Part shown: piece after piece, positions 31,640 through 40,239 of the stretch
Layout: every line of letters starts with the position of its first letter
How positions within the stretch are numbered: position 1 is the first letter of the stretch
Source of the DNA: Sphaerochaeta globosa str. Buddy
GTDB lineage: Bacteria; Spirochaetota; Spirochaetia; Sphaerochaetales; Sphaerochaetaceae
Direction of reading: 5' to 3'
DNA length: 64,000 nt
Assembly: GCF_000190435.1 (NCBI RefSeq)
Contig: NC_015152.1
Location: forward strand, 936,458 to 1,000,457
Notes under the pieces: generated by a model
What the model was told of the DNA's origin: nothing
The model's input: only the letters and a program-made list of their open reading frames with translations
Databases searched by the model: none
Position numbers and translations under genes: made by a program

Positions 31640-32524
31640 ATGAGGTTTCTAAACTATGGATCGGTTAACATCGATTTGGTCTTTACTGTCGATCATATCG
31701 TCAAGGGAGGGGAGACGCTGCAAAGTACCTCGCTTACCAGGAGTGCAGGTGGCAAGGGTGCCAATCAGAGTGCAGCGTTGGCCAAGGCCGGCTCTTCAGT
31801 ATTTCACGCAGGTAAGGTCGGCTTCGATGGTGCGTTTTTACTTGAGCTGCTCTCTGGGTATGGTGTGGATGTCTCGAATATCCAATCCTATGAGGGAGCG
31901 ACCGGTCAAGCCCTGATCCAATTGGATTCCAACAAACAGAATGCCATCATCCTGTATAGCGGCGGTAATGGGGCCATTACGACCGAGGAGATCGACCGTA
32001 CCCTTGAACAATTCAACAGTGGCGATATGCTGGTATTGCAGAATGAGATTGTGCATACCGAGTATCTGATCAGAAAGGCAAAACAACGGGGTATGAAAGT
32101 CTGTATGAATACTGCTCCTTTCGATTCCTCCTTGCTCTCCCTTCCCTTGGATTTGGTGGACATCCTGGTTGCCAATGAGATTGAGGGTGCAGGTCTTGCC
32201 GGTATGGAAATGACTGCCGACTACAAAACCATTCTTGAAAGGTTGGTCACCCGGTACCCAAATTCCGAGATTCTTCTTACCATCGGTAAGCAGGGTTGTT
32301 GGTATGCTTTCAAGGATCTTAGGATCCATCACGGTATTTATGAGACACAGGTTGTCGATACAACCGCAGCCGGCGATACGTTCATAGGATTCTACCTTGC
32401 CTCGATCGCCCGCGGCTATTCAATCCGCCAAGCGTTGCAATATGCAAGCAAGGCTGCCGGCCTTGCTGTTTCACGGCCCGGTGCAATGGCTTCCATCCCC
32501 CTTGCTTTCGAGGTGTTTTCCTAA
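31640..32524 (+). CDS. PfkB-family sugar kinase (ribokinase-like)
   Basis: 294 residues. Seen: the N-terminal start NYGSVNIDLVFTVDHIVKGGET, the PfkB motif AGGKGANQSAALAKAG, ILTIGKQG-like strand (LLTIGKQGCWY), and the C-terminal ATP/active-site motif DTTAAGDTFIGFYLAS with the catalytic Asp. The pattern is closest to ribokinases; the substrate (ribose, another pentose or a nucleoside) is inferred only. A GGAGGAG site lies just before ATG 31640, eight bases after the cls stop. Linkage to cls gives no clue to function. No ribose transporter is close by. Confidence 0.88.
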   Translation: MRFLNYGSVNIDLVFTVDHIVKGGETLQSTSLTRSAGGKGANQSAALAKAGSSVFHAGKVGFDGAFLLELLSGYGVDVSNIQSYEGATGQALIQLDSNKQNAIILYSGGNGAITTEEIDRTLEQFNSGDMLVLQNEIVHTEYLIRKAKQRGMKVCMNTAPFDSSLLSLPLDLVDILVANEIEGAGLAGMEMTADYKTILERLVTRYPNSEILLTIGKQGCWYAFKDLRIHHGIYETQVVDTTAAGDTFIGFYLASIARGYSIRQALQYASKAAGLAVSRPGAMASIPLAFEVFS

Positions 32525-32551
32525 ACCAGATTCAAGCAGTATCTCTCACAT

Positions 32552-32593
32552 AAAAAAGAGAAGCCAGTGATGTTTCCCGCAACACTGGCTTCT
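32552..32593 (-). terminator. Terminator after the small secreted protein gene
   Basis: AGAAGCCAGTG pairs with CACTGGCTTCT around a 13-base loop; on the minus strand the stem runs into CTTTTTTA. The plus-strand side has no T run, but the hairpin may also end the cls-pfkB message. Confidence 0.75.
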
Positions 32594-32639
32594 GATTATT
32601 TGCAAGCTTGTCTGTCCGGACGCGCTATCTAGAAGCAAT

Positions 32640-32876
32640 TCAATTGGCAACCACGAACAAGGTCCTGTCCATTCCCTGCACGGCGACCGAGTAGGTGAAG
32701 TTGTAGGCATTGGAGGCGACCGTAAAGCCGAACTCGTCGGCGCTGAAGGTGGTCCTCTCCGGGATGTATGCATGCAGCTTGAGAGTCACGGTGTCGTTCA
32801 TGCCGGCGGCGAAGAGAGAGGAAGAGAGCAATGCCATGAGGATGATGGTAAGTGCGATGGTAGCTAACTTCTTCAT
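32640..32876 (-). CDS. Small secreted protein, function unknown
   Basis: 78 residues. A clear signal peptide (KK, then a hydrophobic run to SLFAAG, cut near residue 24) leaves a mature chain of about 54 residues: TVTLKLHAYIPERTTF and SNAYNFTYSVAVQGM are beta-strand-like with many Thr, Phe and Tyr. I do not recognise the family; the segment resembles the first strands of a larger secreted beta protein, so it could be a shortened member. AAGGAG precedes ATG 32876. Its own promoter is the best in the window and it has its own terminator, which speaks for strong expression. Confidence 0.7.
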   Translation of the reverse strand: MKKLATIALTIILMALLSSSLFAAGMNDTVTLKLHAYIPERTTFSADEFGFTVASNAYNFTYSVAVQGMDRTLFVVAN

Positions 32877-32909
32877 ATGCTCTCTCCTTCTTGTCGTTGT
32901 TGTACTTGA

Positions 32910-32969
32910 AGAATAGGGAATATGTGAGAAGATGTCAATACACGAAATACTATAATTTATTATAATAAA
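32910..32969 (-). promoter_or_regulatory. Strong promoter with AT-rich upstream element
   Basis: TTGACA (32938-32933), 17-base spacer, TATTCT (32915-32910), about 33 bases before ATG 32876. Upstream, 32940-32970 is nearly all A and T and contains the perfect 14-base palindrome TTTATTATAATAAA (32956-32969): an UP element, a regulator site, or both. Confidence 0.65.
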
Positions 32970-33232
32970 AGAAATTAGCGAATGTCATATGTACGAAGAA
33001 GTGACCTATAACATCTACCAATAACATATAACATAGCACAAGTTTTAACCGGTTTAGCAATCGCGATTGTTCACTTGTGACAGAGACAATACGCTGAATT
33101 TGCAGGCATTCGCACATACGGCATCCTTTGTGCTTGTGGCATATCCTTTGCTGTGACAAGAGACATGAACGAAGTATTGCACCGCTTCTGACAGGAGAGC
33201 GGTGAGCAAAGTGAACTGAACTTCTCCCAGAA
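32970..33232. other. Non-coding stretch between the small secreted gene and the AraC gene
   Basis: With the promoter to its left this makes about 350 bases without a gene. Seen: three copies of ATAACAT or its end AACAT within 33007-33034, and an imperfect direct repeat of GGCAT(AT)CCTTTG around 33120-33155. No open frame with a ribosome site, no tRNA and no clear terminator for araC was found. Confidence 0.35.
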
Positions 33233-34024
33233 TTAGGAGCCGAGAAGTTGCAGGTGTGTTTTCCTATACGCCGAGGGGCTGGTTCCCGTAGACTGCTTGA
33301 ATCGTTTGGAGAAGTGGAATTCAGAACAGAACTGGAGTCTGTCTGCAATCTCCTTGACCGAGAGATTGGTACTGGTGAGCAATGCCCTTGCCGCCTCAAG
33401 TTGTAAGTTGGAATAGTACTGCATCGGGGTGGTGTTCATGCGCTTCTTGAAAAGGCGTACAAAATAGGAATGATCGAGTTGTACATGGTTTGCGATCATC
33501 TGCAGGTCGACCTTGTCGAAGACATGGCGTTGCATGTAGCGGATGGCTTTTTCGAGCCGGATGTTTTCGCCCTTAACCTCTTCAATTTTCGTTCCAGCAG
33601 CAAGGTTGTACAGAAGCCCCAGTACTTGATGGCATGCACTGATGCGCAGTTCCCTGGTTTGGCTCAATCCTTTATCCCTGACTTCCTCGAAGAAGAATCG
33701 CCAGTTGGTTCCAACTTTTATCGGGTTCATGGTTTCCAATCTTTTGGCAAGTTCAAGCTCCTCGGGACAGAAGAGGAGGGTGGCATAGTACGTAAGGCTC
33801 TCCTCCTCATTCGCTTCAATGCTGTGGATGGTCTCTCCTGTGGTGACGAACAATGAGCCTGGGGAGATGCTATAGCGGTTGTGAGCATTGGAAAACGTGC
33901 CACTGCCGCTTACAAAGTAATGGAGCTCAAATTGCCCCTTCTCATGGCTGTGTACCCGTTGGTGCCATAAGAGTTCCTGTTGTTCATGCATCTGAAAGAC
34001 AAAAACTGCGTCCAATAGTTCCAT
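33233..34024 (-). CDS. AraC-family regulator, probable xylose operon activator
   Basis: 263 residues: an N-terminal cupin sensor domain (~1-140, with HSHEKGQFELHYFVSGSG and YSISPGSLFVTTGETIHSI) and a C-terminal AraC double helix-turn-helix (~165-263: VDLQMIANHVQLDHSYFVRLFKKRMNTTPMQYYSNLQLEAA split over two helices, and SVKEIADRLQFCSEFHFSKRFKQ). It is divergent from xylB-xylA with 87 bases between, so it most likely controls them in response to a sugar. Start ATG 34024 lies six bases after a TATTAT box, without a ribosome site. The sensed sugar is not shown by sequence. Confidence 0.88.
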   Translation of the reverse strand: MELLDAVFVFQMHEQQELLWHQRVHSHEKGQFELHYFVSGSGTFSNAHNRYSISPGSLFVTTGETIHSIEANEEESLTYYATLLFCPEELELAKRLETMNPIKVGTNWRFFFEEVRDKGLSQTRELRISACHQVLGLLYNLAAGTKIEEVKGENIRLEKAIRYMQRHVFDKVDLQMIANHVQLDHSYFVRLFKKRMNTTPMQYYSNLQLEAARALLTSTNLSVKEIADRLQFCSEFHFSKRFKQSTGTSPSAYRKTHLQLLGS

Positions 34025-34030
34025 AAGTCA

Positions 34031-34060
34031 ATAATACATATGTTTTTCCAATCTTGTCTA
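34031..34060 (-). promoter_or_regulatory. araC-type gene promoter, leaderless type
   Basis: TAGACA (34060-34055), 18-base spacer, TATTAT (34036-34031), 6 bases, ATG 34024. In contrast the xylB side offers only a TATGGT-like -10 and no good -35, as expected for an activator-dependent promoter. Confidence 0.6.
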
Positions 34061-34111
34061 TGGTAATACCCCTTCTGTTGGAGGATGCTGTAGCAAAGGA
34101 GACGGAGTAAT

Positions 34112-35590
34112 ATGCAAGTTGTTGCAGGAATTGATACTGGAACGCAGAGTACCAAGGTGCTCTGTTATGACGTTGACACAAAGAGCGTTCTGTTGACCGT
34201 CAGTGCGTCTCACCAGATGTTCAGCTCGGATGACGGGACCCGTGAGCAAGAAGCCGTATGGTACTTGGATGCCATCAGGTCCTGTTTTGATCAAATAGAC
34301 CCTGCCATTAAAAGTCAGATTAGCGGTATCGGTGTTTCAGCGCAGCAGCATGGTTTCGTTCCTGTTGGAAAGGATGGGGAAGTGCTTGCCCCGGTGAAAC
34401 TCTGGTGTGACACCTCGACGAAGGCCCAATGCGATGAACTGACAGAGAGGCTTGGCGGGGAAGAACGGGTATTTGCCTTGCTGGGAAACCAGATTTTGCC
34501 AGGCTATACGCTTTCCAAGATTCTACACCTCAAGCAACATCGCAAGGATGCCTATGACAAGCTTGCACATATTCTGTTGCCGCACGATTATATCAACTAC
34601 TATCTTACCGGCGAGTATACCGCCGAGGCGGGTGATGCCTCCGGTAGCGCCTTCTTCGATGTGAAGCATAAGAAGTGGAGCCGTGAAGTTCTTGAGGCTG
34701 TCGATGAGAATCGCGACTTGTACAGCCTGTTGCCTCCCTTGGTGGAAGCGGGCAAGAGTTGTGGCAAGGTGCAAGCCTCTACGGCTAAGGAACTGGGTAT
34801 CCCACTCGGTATTCCCGTCTCCTGTGGAGCGGGTGACAACATGGCAGGAGCCATAGGGACCGGGTGTGTCGGCAAGGGTGATTTGACCATGAGCATGGGT
34901 ACCAGCGGGACCTTGTTCGGATACAGCGACAGCTGCATTACCGATCCTAAGGGACGTCTTGCGGCCTTCTGCTCGTCAACCGGCGGGTATATGCCGCTGC
35001 TGTGCACGATGAATTGTACCATTACCACCGAGTCGGTCCGCTCTCTGTTCGGCTACGATGTCAAACAGCTTGACACGTTGGCCGGTGAAGCTCCGATCGG
35101 ATGTGAGGGTGTTACGATGTTGCCATTCTTCAATGGGGAACGCGTTCCCAACCTGCCCCATGGCAAGGGTGTGATTGCAGGCCTGGATATGAGCAATATG
35201 AAGGTGCAGAACATAGCCCGTTCGGCTCTTGAGAGTTCCATCTATGCTATGAAAGGCGGCCTGGATGCGTTTAGGGAGCTTGGTTTTGTTCCCCAACGGA
35301 TTATTCTCACCGGTGGCGGTGCAAAAAGCGCCATCTGGAGGCAGATCGCTTGTGATGTCATGCAATTGCCGCTAGCAGTTCCGATGGTTGCAGAAAGTGC
35401 CGCTTTTGGTGCTGCCTTGCAGGCATTATGGACACTAAAGGGTACCAGTATTGTGGATCTTGCCAAGGAGCACGTGCTTTTTGACGAGTCGAAATCATGT
35501 ACACCGGATAAGGAAGCGGGCAAGCAGTATGAAGTAGCCTATGCCCGTTATCAAGCGTATGTAGAGGCCATGACGCCTCTGTTTGCATAG
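34112..35590 (+). CDS. xylB: Xylulokinase
   Basis: 492 residues, FGGY kinase family. It phosphorylates D-xylulose to xylulose-5-P for the pentose phosphate pathway. Seen: AGIDTGTQSTK at the N terminus (phosphate-binding), GIGVSAQQHGFVP with the xylulokinase QQHG signature, MSMGTSGTLFGY, and the C-terminal ATP motif ILTGGGAKSAIWRQI. AAGGAGACGGAG lies before ATG 34112. It precedes xylA by 9 bases, so both are one operon. The gene order kinase then isomerase is reversed relative to E. coli. Confidence 0.95.
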   Translation: MQVVAGIDTGTQSTKVLCYDVDTKSVLLTVSASHQMFSSDDGTREQEAVWYLDAIRSCFDQIDPAIKSQISGIGVSAQQHGFVPVGKDGEVLAPVKLWCDTSTKAQCDELTERLGGEERVFALLGNQILPGYTLSKILHLKQHRKDAYDKLAHILLPHDYINYYLTGEYTAEAGDASGSAFFDVKHKKWSREVLEAVDENRDLYSLLPPLVEAGKSCGKVQASTAKELGIPLGIPVSCGAGDNMAGAIGTGCVGKGDLTMSMGTSGTLFGYSDSCITDPKGRLAAFCSSTGGYMPLLCTMNCTITTESVRSLFGYDVKQLDTLAGEAPIGCEGVTMLPFFNGERVPNLPHGKGVIAGLDMSNMKVQNIARSALESSIYAMKGGLDAFRELGFVPQRIILTGGGAKSAIWRQIACDVMQLPLAVPMVAESAAFGAALQALWTLKGTSIVDLAKEHVLFDESKSCTPDKEAGKQYEVAYARYQAYVEAMTPLFA

Positions 35591-35599
35591 GAGGATACA

Positions 35600-36928
35600 A
35601 TGCAGTATTTTGTTGGACAAGAAGAGTATTTCAAAGGAATCGGTAAAATTCAGTTCGAAGGAAAGGGGAGCAAGAACCCTTTGGCTTTCAGATATTATGA
35701 TGCTAAGAAGGTAATTGCCGGCAAGACCATGGAAGAACATCTTCGTTTTGCCACCGCCTACTGGCATAGCTTCTGCGCTGATGGCACCGACCCGTTCGGC
35801 AACTCCACCATCGACTTTCCCTTCCGCAAGGCGGATAAATATGAGAATGCTGTAGCCAAGGCTGATGCTGCATTCGAATTCTTTACCAAGCTCGGTACTC
35901 CGTTCTATTGCTTCCATGACATCGATGCTTCTCCCGATCATGAAGTGGCAGCCGAGTACGAGAAGACCTATCATAAAATTGCCGATGAGCTGCTTGCCCG
36001 CCAGAAGGCCAGTGGCATCAAGCTTTTGTGGAATACCGCCAATGTGTTTTCACACCCCAACTACATGAATGGTGCGGCTACCAATCCTGATTTCAAGGTG
36101 GTTTCACGCGCTGCTGTACAGGTTAAGAACAGCCTTGACGTGAACGTCAAGCTCGGTGGTTCCAACTATGTTTTCTGGGGAGGCCGTGAGGGCTATATGA
36201 GCCTGCTCAATACGGATATGAAGCGCGAGCAGGAGCACCTTGCACGCTTCTTGACGATGGCCAGGGATTATGGACGCAGCATCGGTTTCAAGGGTACCTT
36301 CCTGATCGAACCCAAGCCGATGGAACCGACCAAGCACCAATATGACTACGATGCGGCAACCACCATCGGTTTCTTGAAGAACTGGGGCTTGGAGAAGGAT
36401 TTCAAGTGCAATATTGAAGCTAACCATGCAACACTGGCCGGTCATACGTTCAGCCATGATTTGCAGGTCTGCGCCGACAATGGCATGCTCGGCAGCGTTG
36501 ATGCCAACCAGGGCGACTCGATTAATGGTTGGGACACCGATGAGTTCCCCAGCAATGTGTATGAAACCACGCAGGCAATGTTGGTCATTCTCAGAAACGG
36601 TGGACTTGGCAACGGCGGTCTTAACTTCGATGCCAAGAGACGGCGCAACTCCACCGACCTTGAGGATTTGTTCATCGCCCACATCGGTGGCATGGATAGT
36701 TTTGCTCTTGGTCTTGAGGTAGCCCAGAAAATTTTGGACGACGGCGTAATCGATTCCTTTGTGAAGGAACGCTATAGCTCCTTCGATAAGGGAGACGGCA
36801 AGAAGTTTGAGGAAGGCAAGCTTAGTCTGGCAGAACTCGCAGAGCTTGGACGCAATGCCAAGATTGAGAAGAAGAGCGGTAAGCAGGAGTATCTGAACAA
36901 CCTGTTGAATTCCTACCTCTTCGGCTAA
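35600..36928 (+). CDS. xylA: Xylose isomerase
   Basis: 442 residues, class II length. It converts D-xylose to D-xylulose with two divalent metals in a TIM barrel. Seen: [12 protein letters not shown] with the catalytic His and Asp pair, [59 protein letters not shown], and the metal-binding [20 protein letters not shown]. All are intact. GGAGG precedes ATG 35600. The stop overlaps the stop of the convergent AEC gene by 4 bases. No xylose transporter gene is adjacent. Confidence 0.97.
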   Translation: MQYFVGQEEYFKGIGKIQFEGKGSKNPLAFRYYDAKKVIAGKTMEEHLRFATAYWHSFCADGTDPFGNSTIDFPFRKADKYENAVAKADAAFEFFTKLGTPFYCFHDIDASPDHEVAAEYEKTYHKIADELLARQKASGIKLLWNTANVFSHPNYMNGAATNPDFKVVSRAAVQVKNSLDVNVKLGGSNYVFWGGREGYMSLLNTDMKREQEHLARFLTMARDYGRSIGFKGTFLIEPKPMEPTKHQYDYDAATTIGFLKNWGLEKDFKCNIEANHATLAGHTFSHDLQVCADNGMLGSVDANQGDSINGWDTDEFPSNVYETTQAMLVILRNGGLGNGGLNFDAKRRRNSTDLEDLFIAHIGGMDSFALGLEVAQKILDDGVIDSFVKERYSSFDKGDGKKFEEGKLSLAELAELGRNAKIEKKSGKQEYLNNLLNSYLFG

Positions 36929-37833
36929 GAGAGAAGCGGTGCCAGGACGAAATAACAAAGAACGCTGATCAACACCGACAGCGATGAGGTGAAGGAGGCA
37001 AGTTTTCCCTGATCGGAAATTTTCTCGGTGAATGCCACCGAGCTGTTTGAGATCGGGGAGAACACCGCCAGAGCCAAGGTGACGCGAATGACCTGGTTGA
37101 ACTGGGTGTGTTTGAGGAAGTAATACGCAAACACGGTTGCCACGCCATAGCGGATACAAAGCAGCACTACTGATTTTTTGATCCAGCCCGGTTGAAAACG
37201 AATATCCAACATGAACCCGATCATCAACATAGCGATGATCGGGTTTGCTTTTCCAATGGTCTGCATCCAATTCTGCAGGAAGAGGGGCAGGGTGAGGTTT
37301 GCAAATGAGAGGCTGATCATGACAAGGTAGGTGACAAACGGTACCGAGGTAAAGAGTTTCTTGACCAAATCCTTGGTATTGGGTTTTGTTCCACTTACGG
37401 TGTTGGAAGCAAGCGAGTAGGTAAAGCCGGTAGTCATAAGGGCATTGCCAAGGTCGAACAGGGAAGCGGCTACCAAAGCGGGGGCGCCAAAAAGGGCTTG
37501 GACGAACGGGAAGGAGAAATTGCCTACGTTGTACGTCGAACCGCAGAGCAGAGCGTAGCCTTTCTGGCTGTTTGACTCCTTCCTCATGGCGATGTAGGAC
37601 AACACCATCATCACTACATTGGCAAGGATTCCATAGAATATGAGGACTAAAAGCGAATAATCGAGTTTGAACGTGTTGAAGCTGGCTACAATTGCTGCAG
37701 GCAACGTGATGTTCAAGGTAATTTTTGAGAGGGTTGCCCCTTCTTTTTCTGAAAAGAGCCCAATGCGTTTAAGAAAATTCGCCAGGGCGATCAGAAAGAG
37801 AAAGAGTGCAACTTGCAATAATGACTGCGCCAT
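36925..37833 (-). CDS. AEC family (auxin efflux carrier-like) transporter
   Basis: 302 residues, about ten membrane helices in two five-helix halves. Seen: [27 protein letters not shown] at the N terminus and the ITLPAAI motif, the central crossover [13 protein letters not shown], and the second half with IGFMLDIRF and [18 protein letters not shown]. Bacterial members export malate or other organic acids and amino acids; substrate unknown. Upstream in-frame ATGs exist at 37842 and 37884; 37833 was chosen because a TTGCGT-TAGGAT promoter ends 7 bases before it. It may be a sugar-acid exporter serving fermentation (guess). Confidence 0.82.
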   Translation of the reverse strand: MAQSLLQVALFLFLIALANFLKRIGLFSEKEGATLSKITLNITLPAAIVASFNTFKLDYSLLVLIFYGILANVVMMVLSYIAMRKESNSQKGYALLCGSTYNVGNFSFPFVQALFGAPALVAASLFDLGNALMTTGFTYSLASNTVSGTKPNTKDLVKKLFTSVPFVTYLVMISLSFANLTLPLFLQNWMQTIGKANPIIAMLMIGFMLDIRFQPGWIKKSVVLLCIRYGVATVFAYYFLKHTQFNQVIRVTLALAVFSPISNSSVAFTEKISDQGKLASFTSSLSVLISVLCYFVLAPLLS

Positions 37834-37840
37834 AGGGTGC

Positions 37841-37869
37841 ATCCTATCTTCACAAAGGTGGTAACGCAA
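37841..37869 (-). promoter_or_regulatory. Promoter of the AEC gene, leaderless type
   Basis: TTGCGT (37869-37864), 17-base spacer, TAGGAT (37846-37841), 7 bases, ATG 37833. If ATG 37842 were used, it would lie inside the -10 box. A weak AGGA overlaps the box, so a leadered message from further upstream cannot be excluded. Confidence 0.45.
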
Positions 37870-37915
37870 GAGGGTGGTGGTCAACTCTTCAATTTTTCAC
37901 CTGAGTAGTTCTTGG

Positions 37916-38872
37916 TTAGCTTTGCAGGAATGCAAGTTCTTCTTCTGTCAGGGTGAGGTCTGCTCCTCCAAGGGTTTCGGTGATCTGCTCAACCCGGCTG
38001 GAACCTGCGATGGCAATGGTCGGATTCTTCTGGCTGGTCAGATAGGCCATTGCGATGGCGGCCGGGGTGACTCGGAGATGCTGACTCAATGCTTGCACTT
38101 TGGGAGCCAAGGCAAGATTTTCCTCGGTAAGAAATCTGCGTTTGGCATTGGAGCTGAGCCTATCCTCATTTCCCGACAAGAGTTTTGAGAACAACCCTTT
38201 TGCCTGGGGGGCGAAGCACATTACCGGCATAGCTTCTTTCTCATACCACAGGCGTTGCTGTTCGGTCATGCATACCAATGTGTCATCACCCCAGGTTTCA
38301 GGTGTGCAACGGGCGAGGCTCCATTGGATTTCACTTATTTCAAAGGTTGGTTTTCCATGGGCTTTAGCCCACGTGTTGGCTGCTTCTATTCGCTCGGTTC
38401 TCCAGTTGGAGACGCCCAGATGTTTGACCAGCTTCTTGTCGATAAGCATGGACGCAAGGTCGATAATCTCATCGCTGCCCATCAATGGATTGTCGCGGTG
38501 GAAGAACCAGATATCCAGGCAGTCGGTTTTTAGTTGGTCCAGACTTTGGCTGATGTCCAGCATCATGTCCTTCTCGTTGATCCTGCTATGGCTCATATCC
38601 TCCTTATACGGGTGACATCCCTTTGAGGCGACCGTGATTTTTTCGTGTAGGTTGTTTGCCCTCAACCACTTGCCCAGCACCTGTTCGCTGGTGGAAGGTC
38701 CACCTGCCTTGTCCTGACCGTAGATGTGGGCGGTGTCCAGCAGATTGCCGCCCTGCTGTACATAGATGTCAAGCTGCCGCATTGCAGTTTCTTCACTGAC
38801 AGCAGCACCATAGTGGTCGCAGCCCAGAGAAATCTGGGCGATCTGTTTTCCAAAAAAGTTGAGGTATTTCAT
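37916..38872 (-). CDS. Aldo/keto reductase
   Basis: 318 residues, an NAD(P)H-dependent TIM-barrel oxidoreductase. Seen: ISLGCDHYG at the start, LLDTAHIYG with the catalytic Asp and Tyr, VASKGCH with the Lys, and WFFHRDNP with the His, followed by KHLGVSNWRTERIEAA and the cofactor site PTIAIAGSSRVEQITE. The group is that of YajO/general stress-type AKRs. Substrate unknown. It begins in a TAATG overlap (1 base) with the upstream ferritin-VIT gene, so the two are translated together. Confidence 0.92.
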   Translation of the reverse strand: MKYLNFFGKQIAQISLGCDHYGAAVSEETAMRQLDIYVQQGGNLLDTAHIYGQDKAGGPSTSEQVLGKWLRANNLHEKITVASKGCHPYKEDMSHSRINEKDMMLDISQSLDQLKTDCLDIWFFHRDNPLMGSDEIIDLASMLIDKKLVKHLGVSNWRTERIEAANTWAKAHGKPTFEISEIQWSLARCTPETWGDDTLVCMTEQQRLWYEKEAMPVMCFAPQAKGLFSKLLSGNEDRLSSNAKRRFLTEENLALAPKVQALSQHLRVTPAAIAMAYLTSQKNPTIAIAGSSRVEQITETLGGADLTLTEEELAFLQS

Positions 38873-39750
38873 TAAATTTCAATTCCCAGGAATCGCTTGA
38901 CCAAGATTCCGATCACAAACGAGATGGCAGCCACACTAAGACTGATGAGCGCCATTTCCGTGAAACGCTTGCCGAAGGGAAGATCCTTTGCAACTGAAGT
39001 GTAGTAGGTGAACAGCATGATTATGACTACCACAACGACCAGCATGAGGATCAAGGCGAGTACATAGCTTTCCAAAAGCAGATAGGGAAGGACCATGAAG
39101 GTGACCGTAAAGAGATAGGCGATGCCGGTGTACATGCTGCTTTTTGCTGCATTCTTGTCGCCGCTGTTCTTTGCCGATAGATATTCACTGGAGGCCATGG
39201 ACAGTGTTGCCGATATACCGGTGATAAGGCCCGAGAGTGCGATGAGTCTGGTGTTTTGCAAAGCGAAGGTGAGACCTGCCAAAGTGCCGGAAAGTTCGAC
39301 CAGGGCGTCGCTGAGACCGAGAACCATCGAACCAATGTATTGCAGGCGCTCCTCATCGAGCATTGCCAGCAGCTGTTGTTCGTGTCGGTCCTCATCCTCG
39401 GAGATTTGTTTTGCCTGCGGTACTTCCGCGATCAGGGCGGCATAGCCTTTGGTTGCCTTGTCTTCACCCCTTTCCATTTTCTTTAAAACAAACGTGTAGC
39501 CGAGCAGGAGGGCAAGCATGCTGTAAAACCATGCTTTCACCCGATTGGGCTTGACTTGTTTACCAGTCATTTTCTCCCAGATTTTGGCATGCCTAAGTTC
39601 TTCTTCCCCTATGCGACGAAGTATGTCACTGTTATGCTCATCTTTCACACGCTTTGCGAGGCTTTTATAGATTAGGTGTTCAGTCAATTCTCCCCGCTGT
39701 AGATAGAGGAGGATCAGCATGGTTTTCCGGCTCATTGTTTTTTGTTCCAT
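38872..39750 (-). CDS. VIT1/CCC1-family metal transporter with N-terminal ferritin-like domain
   Basis: 292 residues. The N-terminal ~130 residues form a ferritin/rubrerythrin-like four-helix unit, with iron-ligand type motifs EEELRHAK and EDEDRHEQQ. The C-terminal part has about five membrane helices of the VIT1/CCC1 family (SMVLGLSDALVELSGTLAGLTFAL at the first helix, SMASSEYLSAK after the second). Such fusions (MbfA type) export iron or manganese and use the ferritin-like part as sensor or gate. ATG 39750 has GAGGGAG upstream; the longer frame to 39870 crosses the divergent promoter region. It is operonic with the aldo/keto reductase. Confidence 0.88.
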   Translation of the reverse strand: MEQKTMSRKTMLILLYLQRGELTEHLIYKSLAKRVKDEHNSDILRRIGEEELRHAKIWEKMTGKQVKPNRVKAWFYSMLALLLGYTFVLKKMERGEDKATKGYAALIAEVPQAKQISEDEDRHEQQLLAMLDEERLQYIGSMVLGLSDALVELSGTLAGLTFALQNTRLIALSGLITGISATLSMASSEYLSAKNSGDKNAAKSSMYTGIAYLFTVTFMVLPYLLLESYVLALILMLVVVVVIIMLFTYYTSVAKDLPFGKRFTEMALISLSVAAISFVIGILVKRFLGIEI

Positions 39751-39808
39751 TGTACTTGCTCCCTCAGCCAAGTATACCCAGCGGGTTTGGTTTTGGAAAT
39801 AGCTTTGC

Positions 39809-39837
39809 TTGACCGCACTCGGTTCTCTTTGTAGTAT
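39809..39837 (+). promoter_or_regulatory. Promoter of the TrpR-like gene
   Basis: TTGACC (39809-39814), 17-base spacer, TAGTAT (39832-39837), 23 bases before ATG 39861, which has a GGAGGAG ribosome site. Confidence 0.6.
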
Positions 39838-39860
39838 TGATGCAGAGCTCGGGAGGAGAC

Positions 39861-40148
39861 ATGGATACAAATTATGAGGACTTGATCAAGGTTTTTGCTT
39901 CTACTACGGATGTACAGGATATGCAGAGACTGCTTGAGGAAATGTTGACTCCGAATGAGAGAAAGGATCTGCTGCTCAGATGGAACCTGATGAAGGATCT
40001 CTATCGCGGTCTCCCCCAGCGTGAAATTGCCGCTTCCTATGGTATTTCACTGTGTAAGATTACCAGGGGCTCCAAGATTTTGAAACAGAAGGACTCGTAT
40101 TGCAAGCGGCTGCTCAGTGACCGCTACGATGACCATCTCCATATCTAG
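39861..40148 (+). CDS. TrpR-family (TrpR/YerC) repressor
   Basis: 95 residues. The chain matches the TrpR fold from end to end: LLEEMLTPNERKDLLLRWNLMKDLYRG, then the helix-turn-helix LPQREIAASYGISLCKITRGSKIL. TrpR binds tryptophan and represses trp genes; the YerC branch has no known ligand. No tryptophan genes lie in this window, so the target is unknown. GGAGGAG precedes ATG 39861; an in-frame TTG at 39837 overlaps the -10 box and is rejected. A 15-base palindrome lies 30 bases after the stop, before the next gene. Confidence 0.88.
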   Translation: MDTNYEDLIKVFASTTDVQDMQRLLEEMLTPNERKDLLLRWNLMKDLYRGLPQREIAASYGISLCKITRGSKILKQKDSYCKRLLSDRYDDHLHI

Positions 40149-40177
40149 GAGCCAGAATAAGGAGTTCCTCAATCCAG

Positions 40178-40192
40178 TGGTATATGATACCA
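40178..40192. promoter_or_regulatory. Palindrome upstream of the sugar transferase gene
   Basis: TGGTAT-ATG-ATACCA, a perfect inverted repeat in the 91-base gap after the TrpR-like gene. It is a candidate operator; it does not resemble the E. coli trp operator. Confidence 0.35.
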
Positions 40193-40239
40193 TGGTTAAC
40201 GATATCTCCAAGCGTGTATGAAGAAGGTTCCATATTGAT

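Noticed and set aside
36918-36935. Terminator between xylA and the AEC gene
   Set aside because: The stops overlap and no stable stem with a T tract was found nearby.
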